Source: Cellulomonas cellasea (GTDB lineage Bacteria > Actinomycetota > Actinomycetes > Actinomycetales > Cellulomonadaceae). From it: 64,000 nucleotides of DNA. Below the pieces are notes generated by a model, which was not told the origin of the DNA, did no database searches, and saw only the letters and a list, made by a program, of their open reading frames with translations. Where the stretch lies: the NCBI RefSeq assembly GCF_006538745.1, contig NZ_BJLR01000030.1, positions 186,001-250,000 of the forward strand, written 5' to 3'. The position numbers and the translations under genes are program-made. Positions 19,026-27,578 of the stretch are shown piece by piece. Numbering within the stretch: position 1 is the stretch's first letter; each line of letters opens with the position of its first letter.

Positions 19026-21254
19026 GTGCCGAACACGGCGCCAGCACCGGACGACGAGCCCGGGGAGCACCACACGCGCGCATCCGCTCACGCGACGCGT
19101 CCGGCTGCCGATGGGGAGTCGACCCCGCCTGGAGGCAGCATGCTCGGCACGAACCCGCCGCGACCCGTGTCGCTCGGTGGCGTACGCCTGCCCGACGCCA
19201 TGGTCGACGCGCTCCAGGAGGGCGTCCTCATCTGCGACGCCCGCGGGGTCGTCGTCGACGTCAACGAGGCCGCGGGGACGATCCTCACGCTCGACCGGGA
19301 CAGCCTCCTCGGTCTCGACCTCGCCGCGCTCGACTACGACGCCGCCGACGCCGAGGGATCGCTCCTCCCCTCGGAGGACCTGCCCGTCGCCGTCGTCCGC
19401 CGCACGAACCAGCCCGCCTCGGCCACGGTCAAGGTCCGGCGCGGCTCGCCGAACCCGCTGTGGCTGCGCGCGACCGCGATCCCGTTCGTCCCCGTCGCGG
19501 ACGAGGTGTGGTGCATGGTCACGCTCACGGACGTCACGGGCGCGCAGAACGCGCAGCAGCGGCTCCGGCACAGCGAGGAGACCTTCCGGCTGACGTTCGA
19601 GGACGCCCCGATCGGCATGGCGATCGTGTCGCTCGACGGCCGCTACGTCGAGGTCAACCGCGCGCTCACCGAGAGCCTGCAGCGCACGCGCGAGGAGCTC
19701 GTCGGCGCGTCGTTCGAGGACATCACGCATCCCGACGACCTCCCGAGCGACCTCGCGCACGGCGCCCGCCTGCTCGACGGGAGCCTCGACTCCTTCCAGG
19801 TCGACAAGCGCTACCTCACGCCCGGCGGCGACACGATGTGGGCCCGGCTCACGGTCTCGGTCGTGCGCGACGGCGACGGCTCGCCGGTGCACTTCGTCAA
19901 CCAGATCGAGGACGTCACCGAGATGCGGCTCGCGCAGGAGCAGCTCGAGCGGCGCGCGCTCTACGACCACCTCACCGGGCTCGCGAACCGCAGCCTCCTG
20001 CTCGATCGCCTCGCGCACGCGCTGACCCAGCACGCCCGCACCGGCAACCTCGTCGCCGTCGCGTTCGCCGACCTGGACCACTTCAAGCGGCTCAACGACT
20101 CCCTCGGCCACGACGCCGGCGACCGGATGCTCCGCGCCGTCGCGGAGCGGATGACCGCCGCGGTGCGCCCGGGCGACACCGTCGCGCGCATCGGGGGCGA
20201 CGAGTTCGTCGTCGTGCTCGAGGGCGTCGACTCCGCGGAGCACGCCGGCGAGCTGCTCGACGAGCTGCTCACCGCCGTCGAGCTCCCGCTGCACATCGAC
20301 GGGCACGAGGTCGTGCCGCGCCTGAGCGCGGGGCTGACCGTCAACGACGGCACGGGGGTCGCCGAGGAGGTCCTGCGCGACGCGGACACCGCGCTCTACG
20401 TCGCGAAGGACGCCGGGCGCTCGCGCTGGGAGGTCTACCACGACGTCTACCGCCGCGACGCGCTGCGCCGGCTGTCGGTCGAGACCGAGCTGCGGACCGC
20501 GATCGACCGGGGGCAGTTCCTGCTGCACTACCAGCCGGTCGTCGAGCTCGACACCCGCCGGACCGTCGCGCACGAGGCGCTCGTGCGCTGGATGCACCCC
20601 CGCCGGGGCCTGCTCCTGCCCGGGGAGTTCGTGCAGATCGCCGAGGAGTCCGACCTGATCAACGGGATCGGCGGCTGGGTGCTGCGCGAGGCCGTGGAGT
20701 TCCTCGCCCGGCACCCCGAGCTGCCCGGCAAGGTCTACATCAACGTCTCGCCCCGCCAGCTGGGCCGCGGCACGCCCGCGACGGACGACCGGGACGCGGG
20801 CCTCGCGCCGCTCGTCGAGCAGGTGCTGCGCGCGAACGACGTGCCCGCCTCGCGCCTCGGCATCGAGATCACCGAGAACGGCGTGCTGCAGGCGACCGAG
20901 CAGACGCGCGAGGACCTCGAGCAGCTCGCCGCGCTCGGCGTCGAGCTCCTGCTCGACGACTTCGGCACCGGCTTCTCGGCGCTCACGTCGGTGCTCTCGA
21001 CGCCGGTGAGCGGGCTCAAGCTCGACCGCTCGTTCACCGTGCGGCTCGGCGACGGCGCGGCGTGCGACCGGATCAGCACCGCGATCGCCGCGCTCGTCGA
21101 CTCGCTGTCGAGCCACGGCGTCGTCGAGGGCATCGAGACCGAGAAGCAGTGGGCGCTCGCGCTCGGCCACGGGTGGACGCACGGCCAGGGCTGGCTGTTC
21201 GGGCACGCGGTCGCCGAGAGCGCGCTGTTCCCGGTCGTCGACACGTCGTTCTGA
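19026..21254 (+). CDS. PAS-PAS-GGDEF-EAL c-di-GMP turnover protein
   Basis: A 742-aa protein. Two PAS sensor domains (about residues 55-160 and 175-300; GVLICDARGVVVDVNEAAG and SEETFRLTFEDAPIGMA) precede a diguanylate cyclase domain. The GGDEF motif is intact near residue 390, and an RPGD inhibitory site lies exactly five residues before it. The EAL domain keeps EALVRW, INVSP, EITEN, DDFGTG, LKLDR, EGIET and QGW. Both activities could be present. I chose the GTG at 19026 because GGGGAAGGGGAG lies about 7 nt upstream; a GTG at 18972 would add 18 residues. No membrane segment is present. Confidence 0.93.
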   Translation: MPNTAPAPDDEPGEHHTRASAHATRPAADGESTPPGGSMLGTNPPRPVSLGGVRLPDAMVDALQEGVLICDARGVVVDVNEAAGTILTLDRDSLLGLDLAALDYDAADAEGSLLPSEDLPVAVVRRTNQPASATVKVRRGSPNPLWLRATAIPFVPVADEVWCMVTLTDVTGAQNAQQRLRHSEETFRLTFEDAPIGMAIVSLDGRYVEVNRALTESLQRTREELVGASFEDITHPDDLPSDLAHGARLLDGSLDSFQVDKRYLTPGGDTMWARLTVSVVRDGDGSPVHFVNQIEDVTEMRLAQEQLERRALYDHLTGLANRSLLLDRLAHALTQHARTGNLVAVAFADLDHFKRLNDSLGHDAGDRMLRAVAERMTAAVRPGDTVARIGGDEFVVVLEGVDSAEHAGELLDELLTAVELPLHIDGHEVVPRLSAGLTVNDGTGVAEEVLRDADTALYVAKDAGRSRWEVYHDVYRRDALRRLSVETELRTAIDRGQFLLHYQPVVELDTRRTVAHEALVRWMHPRRGLLLPGEFVQIAEESDLINGIGGWVLREAVEFLARHPELPGKVYINVSPRQLGRGTPATDDRDAGLAPLVEQVLRANDVPASRLGIEITENGVLQATEQTREDLEQLAALGVELLLDDFGTGFSALTSVLSTPVSGLKLDRSFTVRLGDGAACDRISTAIAALVDSLSSHGVVEGIETEKQWALALGHGWTHGQGWLFGHAVAESALFPVVDTSF

Positions 21255-21365
21255 CCGTCCCGCCGGTCCCGACCGCCACCCGGGCACCGGCACCGCCGGG
21301 CGGCGCGCCGTCCGTCCACCTCCGCCCGGCCGACCGCACCGGCCGGCCGCGTCCGGTCCGACGCG

Positions 21366-22202
21366 TCAGGCCTCCTGCGTGATCCGCACCTGCACGTCGA
21401 GGTCGATCGTCCCGGCACCCGCGTAGATGCCCCGCAGCGGCGGGACGTCGTCGTACGAGCGCCCGCGCGCGAGCACCACGTGGCGCTCGCCCGCGACCGT
21501 GCGGTTCGTCGGGTCGTACGGGTGCCACTCGCCGGACCACCACTCGACCCACGCGTGCGACTCGCCCACGACGGTTTCGCCGATCGCGTCCGCGACGGGG
21601 TGCAGGTAGCCCGAGACGTACCGCGCCGGGATCCCGATGCTGCGCAGCGCACCGGCCGCGAGGTGCGCCATGTCCTGGCACACGCCCGTGCGCGCCGCCC
21701 ACGCCTCGCTCGCCGGGGTGTGCACCGCCGTGACGCCCGGCACGTACTCGAGCTCGTCGCGCAGCGCGGCGCACACCGCGACCGCGGCCTGCGACGGCTC
21801 GAGGCCCTCGGCGGCCCGCGCGGCGAGCCCCGCGACCTCGGGCGGCGCCTGCGTCGTCGGGGTGTCCGCGAGGAACTCCGCGAGGTGGTCGCGCAGCTCG
21901 GGGCTGCGCAGGTGGTCCCACGTCGTCTCCGAGCGCACGTCGCGCCGCGGGGCGATCTCGACGCGGTGCTCCGAGGTGATCACGAGCGACTCGTGCGGCG
22001 TCAGCACCTCGAACACCGTCACGTGCGCGCCCCAGTAGTCCCGGTGCTCCGACATCCACGTGTGCGGCTGGACCTCGAGCCGCGTCTCGAGCACGGACTG
22101 GCCCGGCTGCGACAGCGGCGTCATGCGCGCCTCGTTGTACGACGCCGTGACCGGGCTCGCGTACCGGAACGACGTCGTGTGCACCACGTGCAGCCGGCTC
22201 AC
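21366..22202 (-). CDS. Transglutaminase-like protein
   Basis: A 278-aa protein. The N-terminal beta domain (HVVHTTSFRYASPVTASYNEARM) is the bacterial transglutaminase-associated region. The papain-like core has the catalytic Cys in RTGVCQDMAHL, the His in GESHAWVEWW and the Asp in YDPTNR. It probably acts as a cysteine peptidase or amidotransferase in the cytoplasm. The GTG overlaps the alpha-E stop codon (GTGA), making it the third gene of the ATP-grasp/alpha-E/transglutaminase operon. That set is a widespread predicted peptide synthesis or modification cassette of unknown product. Confidence 0.93.
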   Translation of the reverse strand: MSRLHVVHTTSFRYASPVTASYNEARMTPLSQPGQSVLETRLEVQPHTWMSEHRDYWGAHVTVFEVLTPHESLVITSEHRVEIAPRRDVRSETTWDHLRSPELRDHLAEFLADTPTTQAPPEVAGLAARAAEGLEPSQAAVAVCAALRDELEYVPGVTAVHTPASEAWAARTGVCQDMAHLAAGALRSIGIPARYVSGYLHPVADAIGETVVGESHAWVEWWSGEWHPYDPTNRTVAGERHVVLARGRSYDDVPPLRGIYAGAGTIDLDVQVRITQEA

Positions 22203-23128
22203 AGCGCCTCCCCCACCCAGTTCGTCACGTGACCCGACGGGAAGTAGCGCGCGCGGATCGCGTCGCTCGCCGCCGAGCACGCGCGCTGCACGCGCTCCAT
22301 CTCCTCGGGCAGCCCGTCGAGCACCTCCATGAGCGGGCGGTACTCGAGGCTCGCGCGCGCGTGGCCGAGGTGGCGCAGCGCGTCGTCGACGCTCGACCGG
22401 CTCGTGACCGGCTCCAGCGCCGTGAGGCACGACTCCGCCTGCCCGAGCGCGAACACGAGCGAGCGCGGGAAGAGCCGGTCGAGCAGCAGGAAGCCCGCGG
22501 CCCGCTCGTCCGACGCGATGCCCCGGTACGTGCGCAGGTAGGCCTCGTGCGCGCCGCACGAGCGCAGCAGCGTCTGCCAGCTCGGCCCCGTCGCACCGAC
22601 GAGCGCGCGCGTCGTGAGCAGGCGCGCGGTCATGTCGACGCGCTCGATCGACCGGCCCAGCACCATGAACTGCCAGGTCTCGTCGCGCGACGTGACCGAG
22701 TCCATGAGCCCCGCGACGACCGCGGCGCGCTCCCGCACCCACGTGAAGTAGTCGTGCGGCCGCGCCGGTCGCATGTGCGACGGGAGCTGGTTCCACGTCG
22801 TGTTGAGGCACTCCCACAGGTCCGTCGAGATGATCTCGCGGGCGCGCCGGGCGTTCTCGCGCGCCGCGACGAGGGACCCGGCGATCGCGCTCGGGGCGCG
22901 GCGGTCGTAGGCCAGGATGTCGAGCACGCTCTCCCGGCCGACCACGACCCCCGCGGGCGGGGCGGGGCGGTCCATGACCGAGAGCAGCGAGCGGCACGCG
23001 AGGTCCTCCTCCGCCCACGGGTCCTCGAGCAGGCTCTGCACGTGCACGTCGAGCAGCCGTGCGGTGTCGTCGGCCCGCTCGATGTACCGGCCGATCCAGA
23101 AAAGCGACTCCGCGATCCGGCTCAGCAC
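22199..23128 (-). CDS. Alpha-E domain protein
   Basis: A 309-aa, mainly helical protein of the alpha-E family. Conserved pieces are the N-terminal LSRIAESLFWIGRYIERADDT, RRAREIISTDLWECLN, and GRSIERVDMTARLL. The function is unknown, but the gene always accompanies circularly permuted ATP-grasp and transglutaminase genes. The GTG at 23126-23128 overlaps the end of the ATP-grasp gene by 7 nt. Its TGA overlaps the transglutaminase start. Confidence 0.93.
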   Translation of the reverse strand: MLSRIAESLFWIGRYIERADDTARLLDVHVQSLLEDPWAEEDLACRSLLSVMDRPAPPAGVVVGRESVLDILAYDRRAPSAIAGSLVAARENARRAREIISTDLWECLNTTWNQLPSHMRPARPHDYFTWVRERAAVVAGLMDSVTSRDETWQFMVLGRSIERVDMTARLLTTRALVGATGPSWQTLLRSCGAHEAYLRTYRGIASDERAAGFLLLDRLFPRSLVFALGQAESCLTALEPVTSRSSVDDALRHLGHARASLEYRPLMEVLDGLPEEMERVQRACSAASDAIRARYFPSGHVTNWVGEAL

Positions 23129-24699
23129 GTGCCCACCCCGTCCTGCGCCTGCTGCTGCTGCATGACCTGCGCGCGCAGGTCGTGCGGGTTCGCGTCGATC
23201 GGCACCGCCGACGACGCCGGGACCGTCTGCGGCGTCGTCTCCCCCGCCGGCTGCGCGCGCCTCGGCAGGGCACCGCCGAGGACCCACGTGTCCTTCGAGC
23301 CGCCACCCTGCGAGCTGTTGACGACGAGCTGCCCCTCCGGGAGCGCGACGCGGGTCAGGCCGCCCGGCAGGACCCACACCGAGTCGCCGTCGTTGACCGC
23401 GAACGGACGCAGGTCGACGTGCCGCGGGCGCAGGCGGTCCTCGATGAGCGTCGGGACCGTCGAGAGCTGGACGACCGGCTGCGCGATCCACCCCCGCGGG
23501 TCCGCCACGAGCCGGTCCCGCAGCGCCGCGAGCTCGGCGCGCGACGCGCTCGGGCCGACGACGAGCCCCTTGCCGCCCGAGCCGTCGACAGGCTTCACCA
23601 CGAGCTCGTCGAGGCGGTCGAGCACCTCCTCGAGCGCGCCCGGGTCCTCGAGGCGCCAGGTGTCCACGTTGGCCAGCACGGGCTCCTCGCCGAGGTAGTA
23701 GCGGATGAGGTCGGGGACGTAGGTGTAGACGAGCTTGTCGTCGGCGACGCCGTTGCCGACCGCGTTGGCGATCGTCACGGTGCCGGCCCGCGCGCACGTC
23801 ATGAGCCCCGGGCTGCCGAGCAACGAGTCGGACCGGAACGCGACCGGGTCGAGGTACTCGTCGTCGACGCGGCGGTAGATGACGTCGACGCGCCGGCGCC
23901 CCTGCGTCGTGCGCATCCACACGCGCCCGCCCGCGCAGAACAGGTCGCGCCCCTCGACGAGCTCGACGCCCATCGACCGCGCGAGCAGCGAGTGCTCGAA
24001 GTACGCGCTGTTGTAGACGCCCGGGGTCAGCACGACGACGGTCGGGTCGTCGACGCCGTGCGGCGCCGCGGCGGTGAGCGCGGCCAGCAGGCGCCGCGGG
24101 TAGTCCTGCACCGGGCGGATGCGCAGCGCGGCGAACAGCTCGGGGAAGGTCTGGGCCATCGCGCGCCGGTTCGACAGCACGTAGCTCACGCCGCTCGGCA
24201 CGCGCACGTTGTCCTCGAGCACCCGGAACCCGCCGACCTCGTCGCGCACCAGGTCGATCCCCGACACGTGCACGCGCACCCCGTTGGGCGGCTGGATCCC
24301 GCGCGCCGCCCGGTGGAAGTGCGTCGAGGAGACGACGAGCCCGCGGGGCACGACGCCGTCGGCCACGGCCTTCTGCGGGCCGTACACGTCCGCGAGGAAC
24401 GCCTCGAGCGCCCGCACCCGCTGGGAGACCCCGGGGGCGACGTGGTCCCACTCGGCGCCGGTCAGCACGCGCGGCGCGACGTCGAGCGGGAACGGCCGCT
24501 CCTCGCCCGCGAAGTCGAACGTCACGCCCTGCGCGAGGTAGGAGCGCGCGAGCGTGTCGGCGCGGGCGCGCAGCTCGGCAGCGGAGAGCTGCGAGAGGGA
24601 GGAGTGCACGTGCTCGTACGCGGGCCGCACCCCGCCCACACCGTCGAGCATCTCGTCCCAGGCCGCCCCGGGCGGGTAGTCGTCGAACACGTCCGCCAT
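23122..24699 (-). CDS. Circularly permuted ATP-grasp type 2 protein
   Basis: A 525-aa protein. Family blocks are GLVVSSTHFHRAARG, ISGIDL-like HVSGIDLVRDE, LEDNVRVPSGVSYVLSNR, the nucleotide-binding LVVKPVDGSGGKG and LRPFAVNDG. ATP-grasp enzymes ligate carboxylates to amines or thiols through acyl phosphates. This permuted class is predicted to make peptide-like bonds. The Gln-rich C-terminal tail (MQQQQAQ) is not part of the domain. A TAGGGT box 7 nt before the ATG indicates a leaderless promoter for the three-gene operon. Confidence 0.93.
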   Translation of the reverse strand: MADVFDDYPPGAAWDEMLDGVGGVRPAYEHVHSSLSQLSAAELRARADTLARSYLAQGVTFDFAGEERPFPLDVAPRVLTGAEWDHVAPGVSQRVRALEAFLADVYGPQKAVADGVVPRGLVVSSTHFHRAARGIQPPNGVRVHVSGIDLVRDEVGGFRVLEDNVRVPSGVSYVLSNRRAMAQTFPELFAALRIRPVQDYPRRLLAALTAAAPHGVDDPTVVVLTPGVYNSAYFEHSLLARSMGVELVEGRDLFCAGGRVWMRTTQGRRRVDVIYRRVDDEYLDPVAFRSDSLLGSPGLMTCARAGTVTIANAVGNGVADDKLVYTYVPDLIRYYLGEEPVLANVDTWRLEDPGALEEVLDRLDELVVKPVDGSGGKGLVVGPSASRAELAALRDRLVADPRGWIAQPVVQLSTVPTLIEDRLRPRHVDLRPFAVNDGDSVWVLPGGLTRVALPEGQLVVNSSQGGGSKDTWVLGGALPRRAQPAGETTPQTVPASSAVPIDANPHDLRAQVMQQQQAQDGVGTC

Positions 24700-24770
24700 G
24701 GTCCGGACCCTAACGGCGCCATGCGTCCGGCGCGTTACGGGCGGTCCGCGCCACGCCGTAGGGTTGCCGG

Positions 24771-25469
24771 GTGCGCGGACGGACGTGGGTGCGGGTGCTC
24801 GACGCGGTCCTGCGCGCCGTGACGTCCTCCGGCGCGCGGACCGGCGGGGAGACCGGCAGCGGCTCGGGCCCGGGCGGTGCCGGGGCGTCCGCGCCGGCGA
24901 GACGGACCCCGACGCGCCGGACGCGCTCGACCGTCTCGCGTGACGCGGCGGAGGGCAGCCCCACGAGCCCACGGGCCACCGGACGCCCGGGACCGCGCAG
25001 CAGCGGGACGCCGGCTCGCGGCCAGGCTGCGCCGTCGGGGAGCGCCGCCCGCGACCGTGCACGCACGGCCGGGGACCACACCGGCGTCGTCCGTCCGCAG
25101 TACTCCCCCGACCTCGACGGCCGACCCGACCCGGGCGAGATCGTGTGGACGTGGGTCCCGTACGAGGACGACCCCGCGCGCGGCAAGGACCGGCCCGTCC
25201 TCCTCGTCGGGCGCGACGGCGAGCACCTCCTCGGGCTCATGCTCACGAGCAAGGACCACACGCGCGACGCGGCCGACGAGGCGCGCTGGGGCCGCGCGTG
25301 GCTCGACATCGGTGCGGGCGACTGGGACGCCCAGCGCCGGCCGAGCGAGGTCCGCCTCGACCGCGTGCTCCGCGTGGACCCGGACGAGGTCCGCCGCGAG
25401 GGCGCCGTGATGGATCGGGCGCTGTTCGACCGGGTCACGGGCTCGCTCGTGGCCCACCACGGCTGGTAA
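24771..25469 (+). CDS. PemK/MazF-like toxin-fold protein with long basic N-terminus
   Basis: A 232-aa protein. Residues 1-108 are disordered, rich in Arg, Ser, Pro and Gly, and have no recognisable domain. The C-terminal 120 residues resemble the PemK/MazF fold: SPDLDGRPDPGEIVWTWVPYEDD, GKDRPVLLVGR, LGLMLTSKDHTRD and WLDIGAGDWD. Typical MazF toxins are mRNA interferases, but no antitoxin gene lies nearby and this subgroup is usually a lone gene in Actinobacteria. Toxicity is therefore unproven. TAGGGT ends 6 nt before the GTG, so the mRNA is probably leaderless and the long N-terminus is real. Confidence 0.75.
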   Translation: MRGRTWVRVLDAVLRAVTSSGARTGGETGSGSGPGGAGASAPARRTPTRRTRSTVSRDAAEGSPTSPRATGRPGPRSSGTPARGQAAPSGSAARDRARTAGDHTGVVRPQYSPDLDGRPDPGEIVWTWVPYEDDPARGKDRPVLLVGRDGEHLLGLMLTSKDHTRDAADEARWGRAWLDIGAGDWDAQRRPSEVRLDRVLRVDPDEVRREGAVMDRALFDRVTGSLVAHHGW

Positions 25470-25472
25470 GAT

Positions 25473-25610
25473 AGTGAATCGCGTGTCCGCCCAGGTCGGC
25501 GGGCACTGGTCCAGTTCCTCTCCGCGGGTGTCCCCACGCCCCAGTCCCGGAACCAGACGGGCCCTCTACGACCTATCCGACGCTCAGGCGACACACCAGA
25601 AAGTCCACAC
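25473..25610 (+). promoter_or_regulatory. rpsT promoter and structured 5' leader
   Basis: A -10 box TAAGAT at 25467-25472 overlaps the stop of the upstream gene and starts a leader of about 130 nt. It contains two hairpins: GTGTCCGCC pairing with GGCGGGCAC (25483-25506, one G-U pair) and ACTGG-T-CCAGT just after. Several bacteria autoregulate S20 through its leader; here that is inference. No ORF is seen in it. Confidence 0.45.
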
Positions 25611-25871
25611 GTGGCAAACATCAAGTCCCAGATCAAGCGCATCGGCACCAACGAGAAGGCGCGCCTGCGCAACAAGGCCGTCAAGTCGGAGCTCAAGACG
25701 CACGTGCGCCGCGTCCGCGAGGCCGTCGCCGGTGGCGACAAGGAGGCCGCCTCGGTCGCGCTGGTCAGCGCGTCGAAGAAGCTCGACAAGGCCGCCTCGA
25801 AGGGTGTCATCCACCAGAACCAGGCGGCGAACAAGAAGTCCGCTCTCGCGAAGGCCGTCGGCTCGCTCTGA
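25611..25871 (+). CDS. rpsT: 30S ribosomal protein S20
   Basis: An 86-aa basic protein with the S20 pattern: [32 protein letters not shown] and [19 protein letters not shown]. It binds 16S rRNA early in 30S assembly. It starts with GTG and has only a weak AGAAAG ribosome site, in keeping with regulated translation. A strong hairpin terminator follows. Confidence 0.98.
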   Translation: MANIKSQIKRIGTNEKARLRNKAVKSELKTHVRRVREAVAGGDKEAASVALVSASKKLDKAASKGVIHQNQAANKKSALAKAVGSL

Positions 25872-25894
25872 CCCCTCGCGCTCAGCGCACCGTA

Positions 25895-25933
25895 CGACGA
25901 AGGCGCCGCCCGTCAGGGCCGGCGCCTTCGTCG
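25895..25933 (+). terminator. rpsT terminator
   Basis: CGACGAAGGCGCC pairs with GGCGCCTTCGTCG (13 bp), with an inner GCCC/GGGC extension and a GTCA loop. Confidence 0.8.
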
Positions 25934-26058
25934 CGTCCGGGGCACGCTCGCCGGTCCCGGCCGAGACCCGTGCGGGCGGCCGGCGCCGCCGCCCTCGGCT
26001 CTCGCGGCGCGGTGACGGATGCGACCCTCCTCGGCCGCGGCGCCTGCCCCCGGACATG

Positions 26059-26096
26059 ACGAAGGCGTCACCCCCCCTGCGGGGCGACGCCTTCGT
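26059..26096. terminator. Terminator after the XRE-TPR regulator gene
   Basis: ACGAAGGCGTC pairs with GACGCCTTCGT around a C/G-rich inner stem. It lies 20 bp past the regulator stop codon and has T-rich flanks on the plus strand. The arms share ACGAAGGCG with the rpsT terminator. Confidence 0.7.
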
Positions 26097-26116
26097 TCTC
26101 TTCCGACCCGACGGTC

Positions 26117-27445
26117 TCAGCCCGCTGCGGCGGTCCATGCCTCCCGCAGCGTCGCCGGGACCGTGGGTCGGAAACCTGCCTCGCGCAGCGCGCGGTCGAA
26201 CGCGTGCGCGGCACCGGCCACGTCGCCGTGCCCGAGGAAGCGGTCGCCGAGCTCGCGCCACGCCGCTGCCGACTGCCGGGTCGCGGACATCATGCCGAGC
26301 ATGTCCGCCGCCCAGCGGTACGCCCGCGCCGCACCGGCGACGTCCTCCCGGGCGTGCAGCGCATCGCCGAGCGCGAGCTGGGCGACCGCGGTCTCGAGGC
26401 GCGGCTGGTCGCCGAGGCGGCGCAGCGCCTCGCGGGCGCTCGTCTCGGCGATCTCGACGTCGCCCAGCACGAGGTGCGCGCGCGAGCGCTCCACGTCGAC
26501 GCGCGACAGCTCGATCTCGGAGCCGATCGCGAGCAGGTCGGGCAGCGCGCGGTCGAGCTGGCGCAGCGCCTCGTGCGGCTCGGCCGGCTCGCTCCGCAGG
26601 AGCAGCCACGCGTAGTTGAGCCGCAGACGCGGGAGGTCGCGACCCATCTCGCCCTCGCCCAGCAGCGCGAGCGCGCGCTCGGTGTACCGCTGTGCGAGCG
26701 GGTAGTCCCGGCGCTGCTCGGCGACCAGGGCGGCGTTCCAGTACACGCTGCCCCGTCCGCGCGGGCTGCCGAGGGCCTCGGCCTGCCGGACCAGCTCCGC
26801 GGCGCGGTGCGTCGCGTAGAGGAGGTCGCCGCGCTCGACGTAGGCCCACAGGACCGTCGAGGCGAGGCGCAGGTGCTCGTCGGTACCGGACATCCCGGCG
26901 GCCTCGAGCTCGCCGAGCACGCGCTCGCCGACCTCGACCGCGCGGTGCATGTCACCGGCCTCGAGGTAGGACGCGACGAGCCCGGTGGCGACGGCCGCCG
27001 AGTCGAGGTTGTGCGTGCGGGCGCGGGCGTCGTCGAGCAGCGGCTCGAGGATCGCGACGGCGGCCTCGAGGTCGCCGAGCGCCTCGTGGGCACGCGCCAG
27101 AGTCATCAGGGCGTCGACGCGGACGGCGTTCGTCACGCTCGCCAGGTCGATCGCCGCGATGCGCGCCCGGGCGCCGGCGGGCTCCCCGGCGCTGAGGTCG
27201 AGCTTGGCGTAGTCGATCTCGAGCCGGGCGCGGGCCTCGTTCGGACCGTCGTCGCCGTGCTTGAGGTACTCGACGGTCGACCCGAGCCGCTCGGCGAGCA
27301 CGCTGAGCGCGGAATCCGTGGGCTCGCGGCGTCCGGCCTCGATCAGCGAGATGTAGCTGGGCGAGAAGGAATCGCCCGCGAGGGCGGTCTGGGAGAGCCC
27401 CGCAGCGAGCCGCGCCTGCCGGACGCGGTCAGCGATCGTCGTCAT
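26117..27445 (-). CDS. XRE-family regulator with TPR domain (RRNPP-like layout)
   Basis: A 442-aa protein. Residues 5-65 are a Cro/CI helix-turn-helix (VRQARLAAGLSQTALAG, SPSYISLIEAGRREPT). From about residue 75 to 430 it is an array of tetratricopeptide-type helix pairs (for example DALMTLARAHEALGDLEAAV, AAYRWAADMLGMM). This HTH-plus-TPR layout is that of RRNPP receptors such as PlcR, NprR and Rgg, which bind short secreted and re-imported peptides. A gene for a 46-aa exported peptide lies 133 nt upstream on the same strand. A CGTCAC-N7-GTGACG palindrome just upstream of the ATG is a likely autoregulatory site. Peptide binding is inference; many actinobacterial HTH-TPR proteins have no known ligand. 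Confidence 0.85.
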   Translation of the reverse strand: MTTIADRVRQARLAAGLSQTALAGDSFSPSYISLIEAGRREPTDSALSVLAERLGSTVEYLKHGDDGPNEARARLEIDYAKLDLSAGEPAGARARIAAIDLASVTNAVRVDALMTLARAHEALGDLEAAVAILEPLLDDARARTHNLDSAAVATGLVASYLEAGDMHRAVEVGERVLGELEAAGMSGTDEHLRLASTVLWAYVERGDLLYATHRAAELVRQAEALGSPRGRGSVYWNAALVAEQRRDYPLAQRYTERALALLGEGEMGRDLPRLRLNYAWLLLRSEPAEPHEALRQLDRALPDLLAIGSEIELSRVDVERSRAHLVLGDVEIAETSAREALRRLGDQPRLETAVAQLALGDALHAREDVAGAARAYRWAADMLGMMSATRQSAAAWRELGDRFLGHGDVAGAAHAFDRALREAGFRPTVPATLREAWTAAAG

Positions 27446-27449
27446 AGTG

Positions 27450-27468
27450 CGTCACTGTCCCTGTGACG
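27450..27468. promoter_or_regulatory. Palindrome upstream of the XRE-TPR gene
   Basis: CGTCAC-TGTCCCT-GTGACG is a perfect 6-bp inverted repeat only 5 bp from the start codon of the regulator. This is a position expected for a repressor site. A GTGAC half-site also occurs in the peptide promoter (about 27750 on the minus strand). Confidence 0.5.
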
Positions 27469-27539
27469 GCTGGGAAATACCGCCCCTGACAGCGGGCGAA
27501 TTTCCGACCACGTGGTAGCGGACGATGGGGCGCCCGCCA

Positions 27540-27577
27540 CCACGCCGGTCGCTGGGCCAGCCGGCGAGTCGGCGTGG
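27540..27577 (-). terminator. Hairpin directly after the peptide gene
   Basis: CCACGCCG pairs with CGGCGTGG, with a further TCGC/GCGA match inside. It begins 1 nt past the peptide stop codon. There is no T-run, so it may be a weak terminator or an RNA stabiliser setting the peptide-to-regulator ratio. Confidence 0.45.
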
Positions 27578-27578
27578 C

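Noticed and set aside
24771-25469. Complete type II toxin-antitoxin system
   Set aside because: No small antitoxin gene precedes or follows; the neighbours are the ATP-grasp operon and rpsT.
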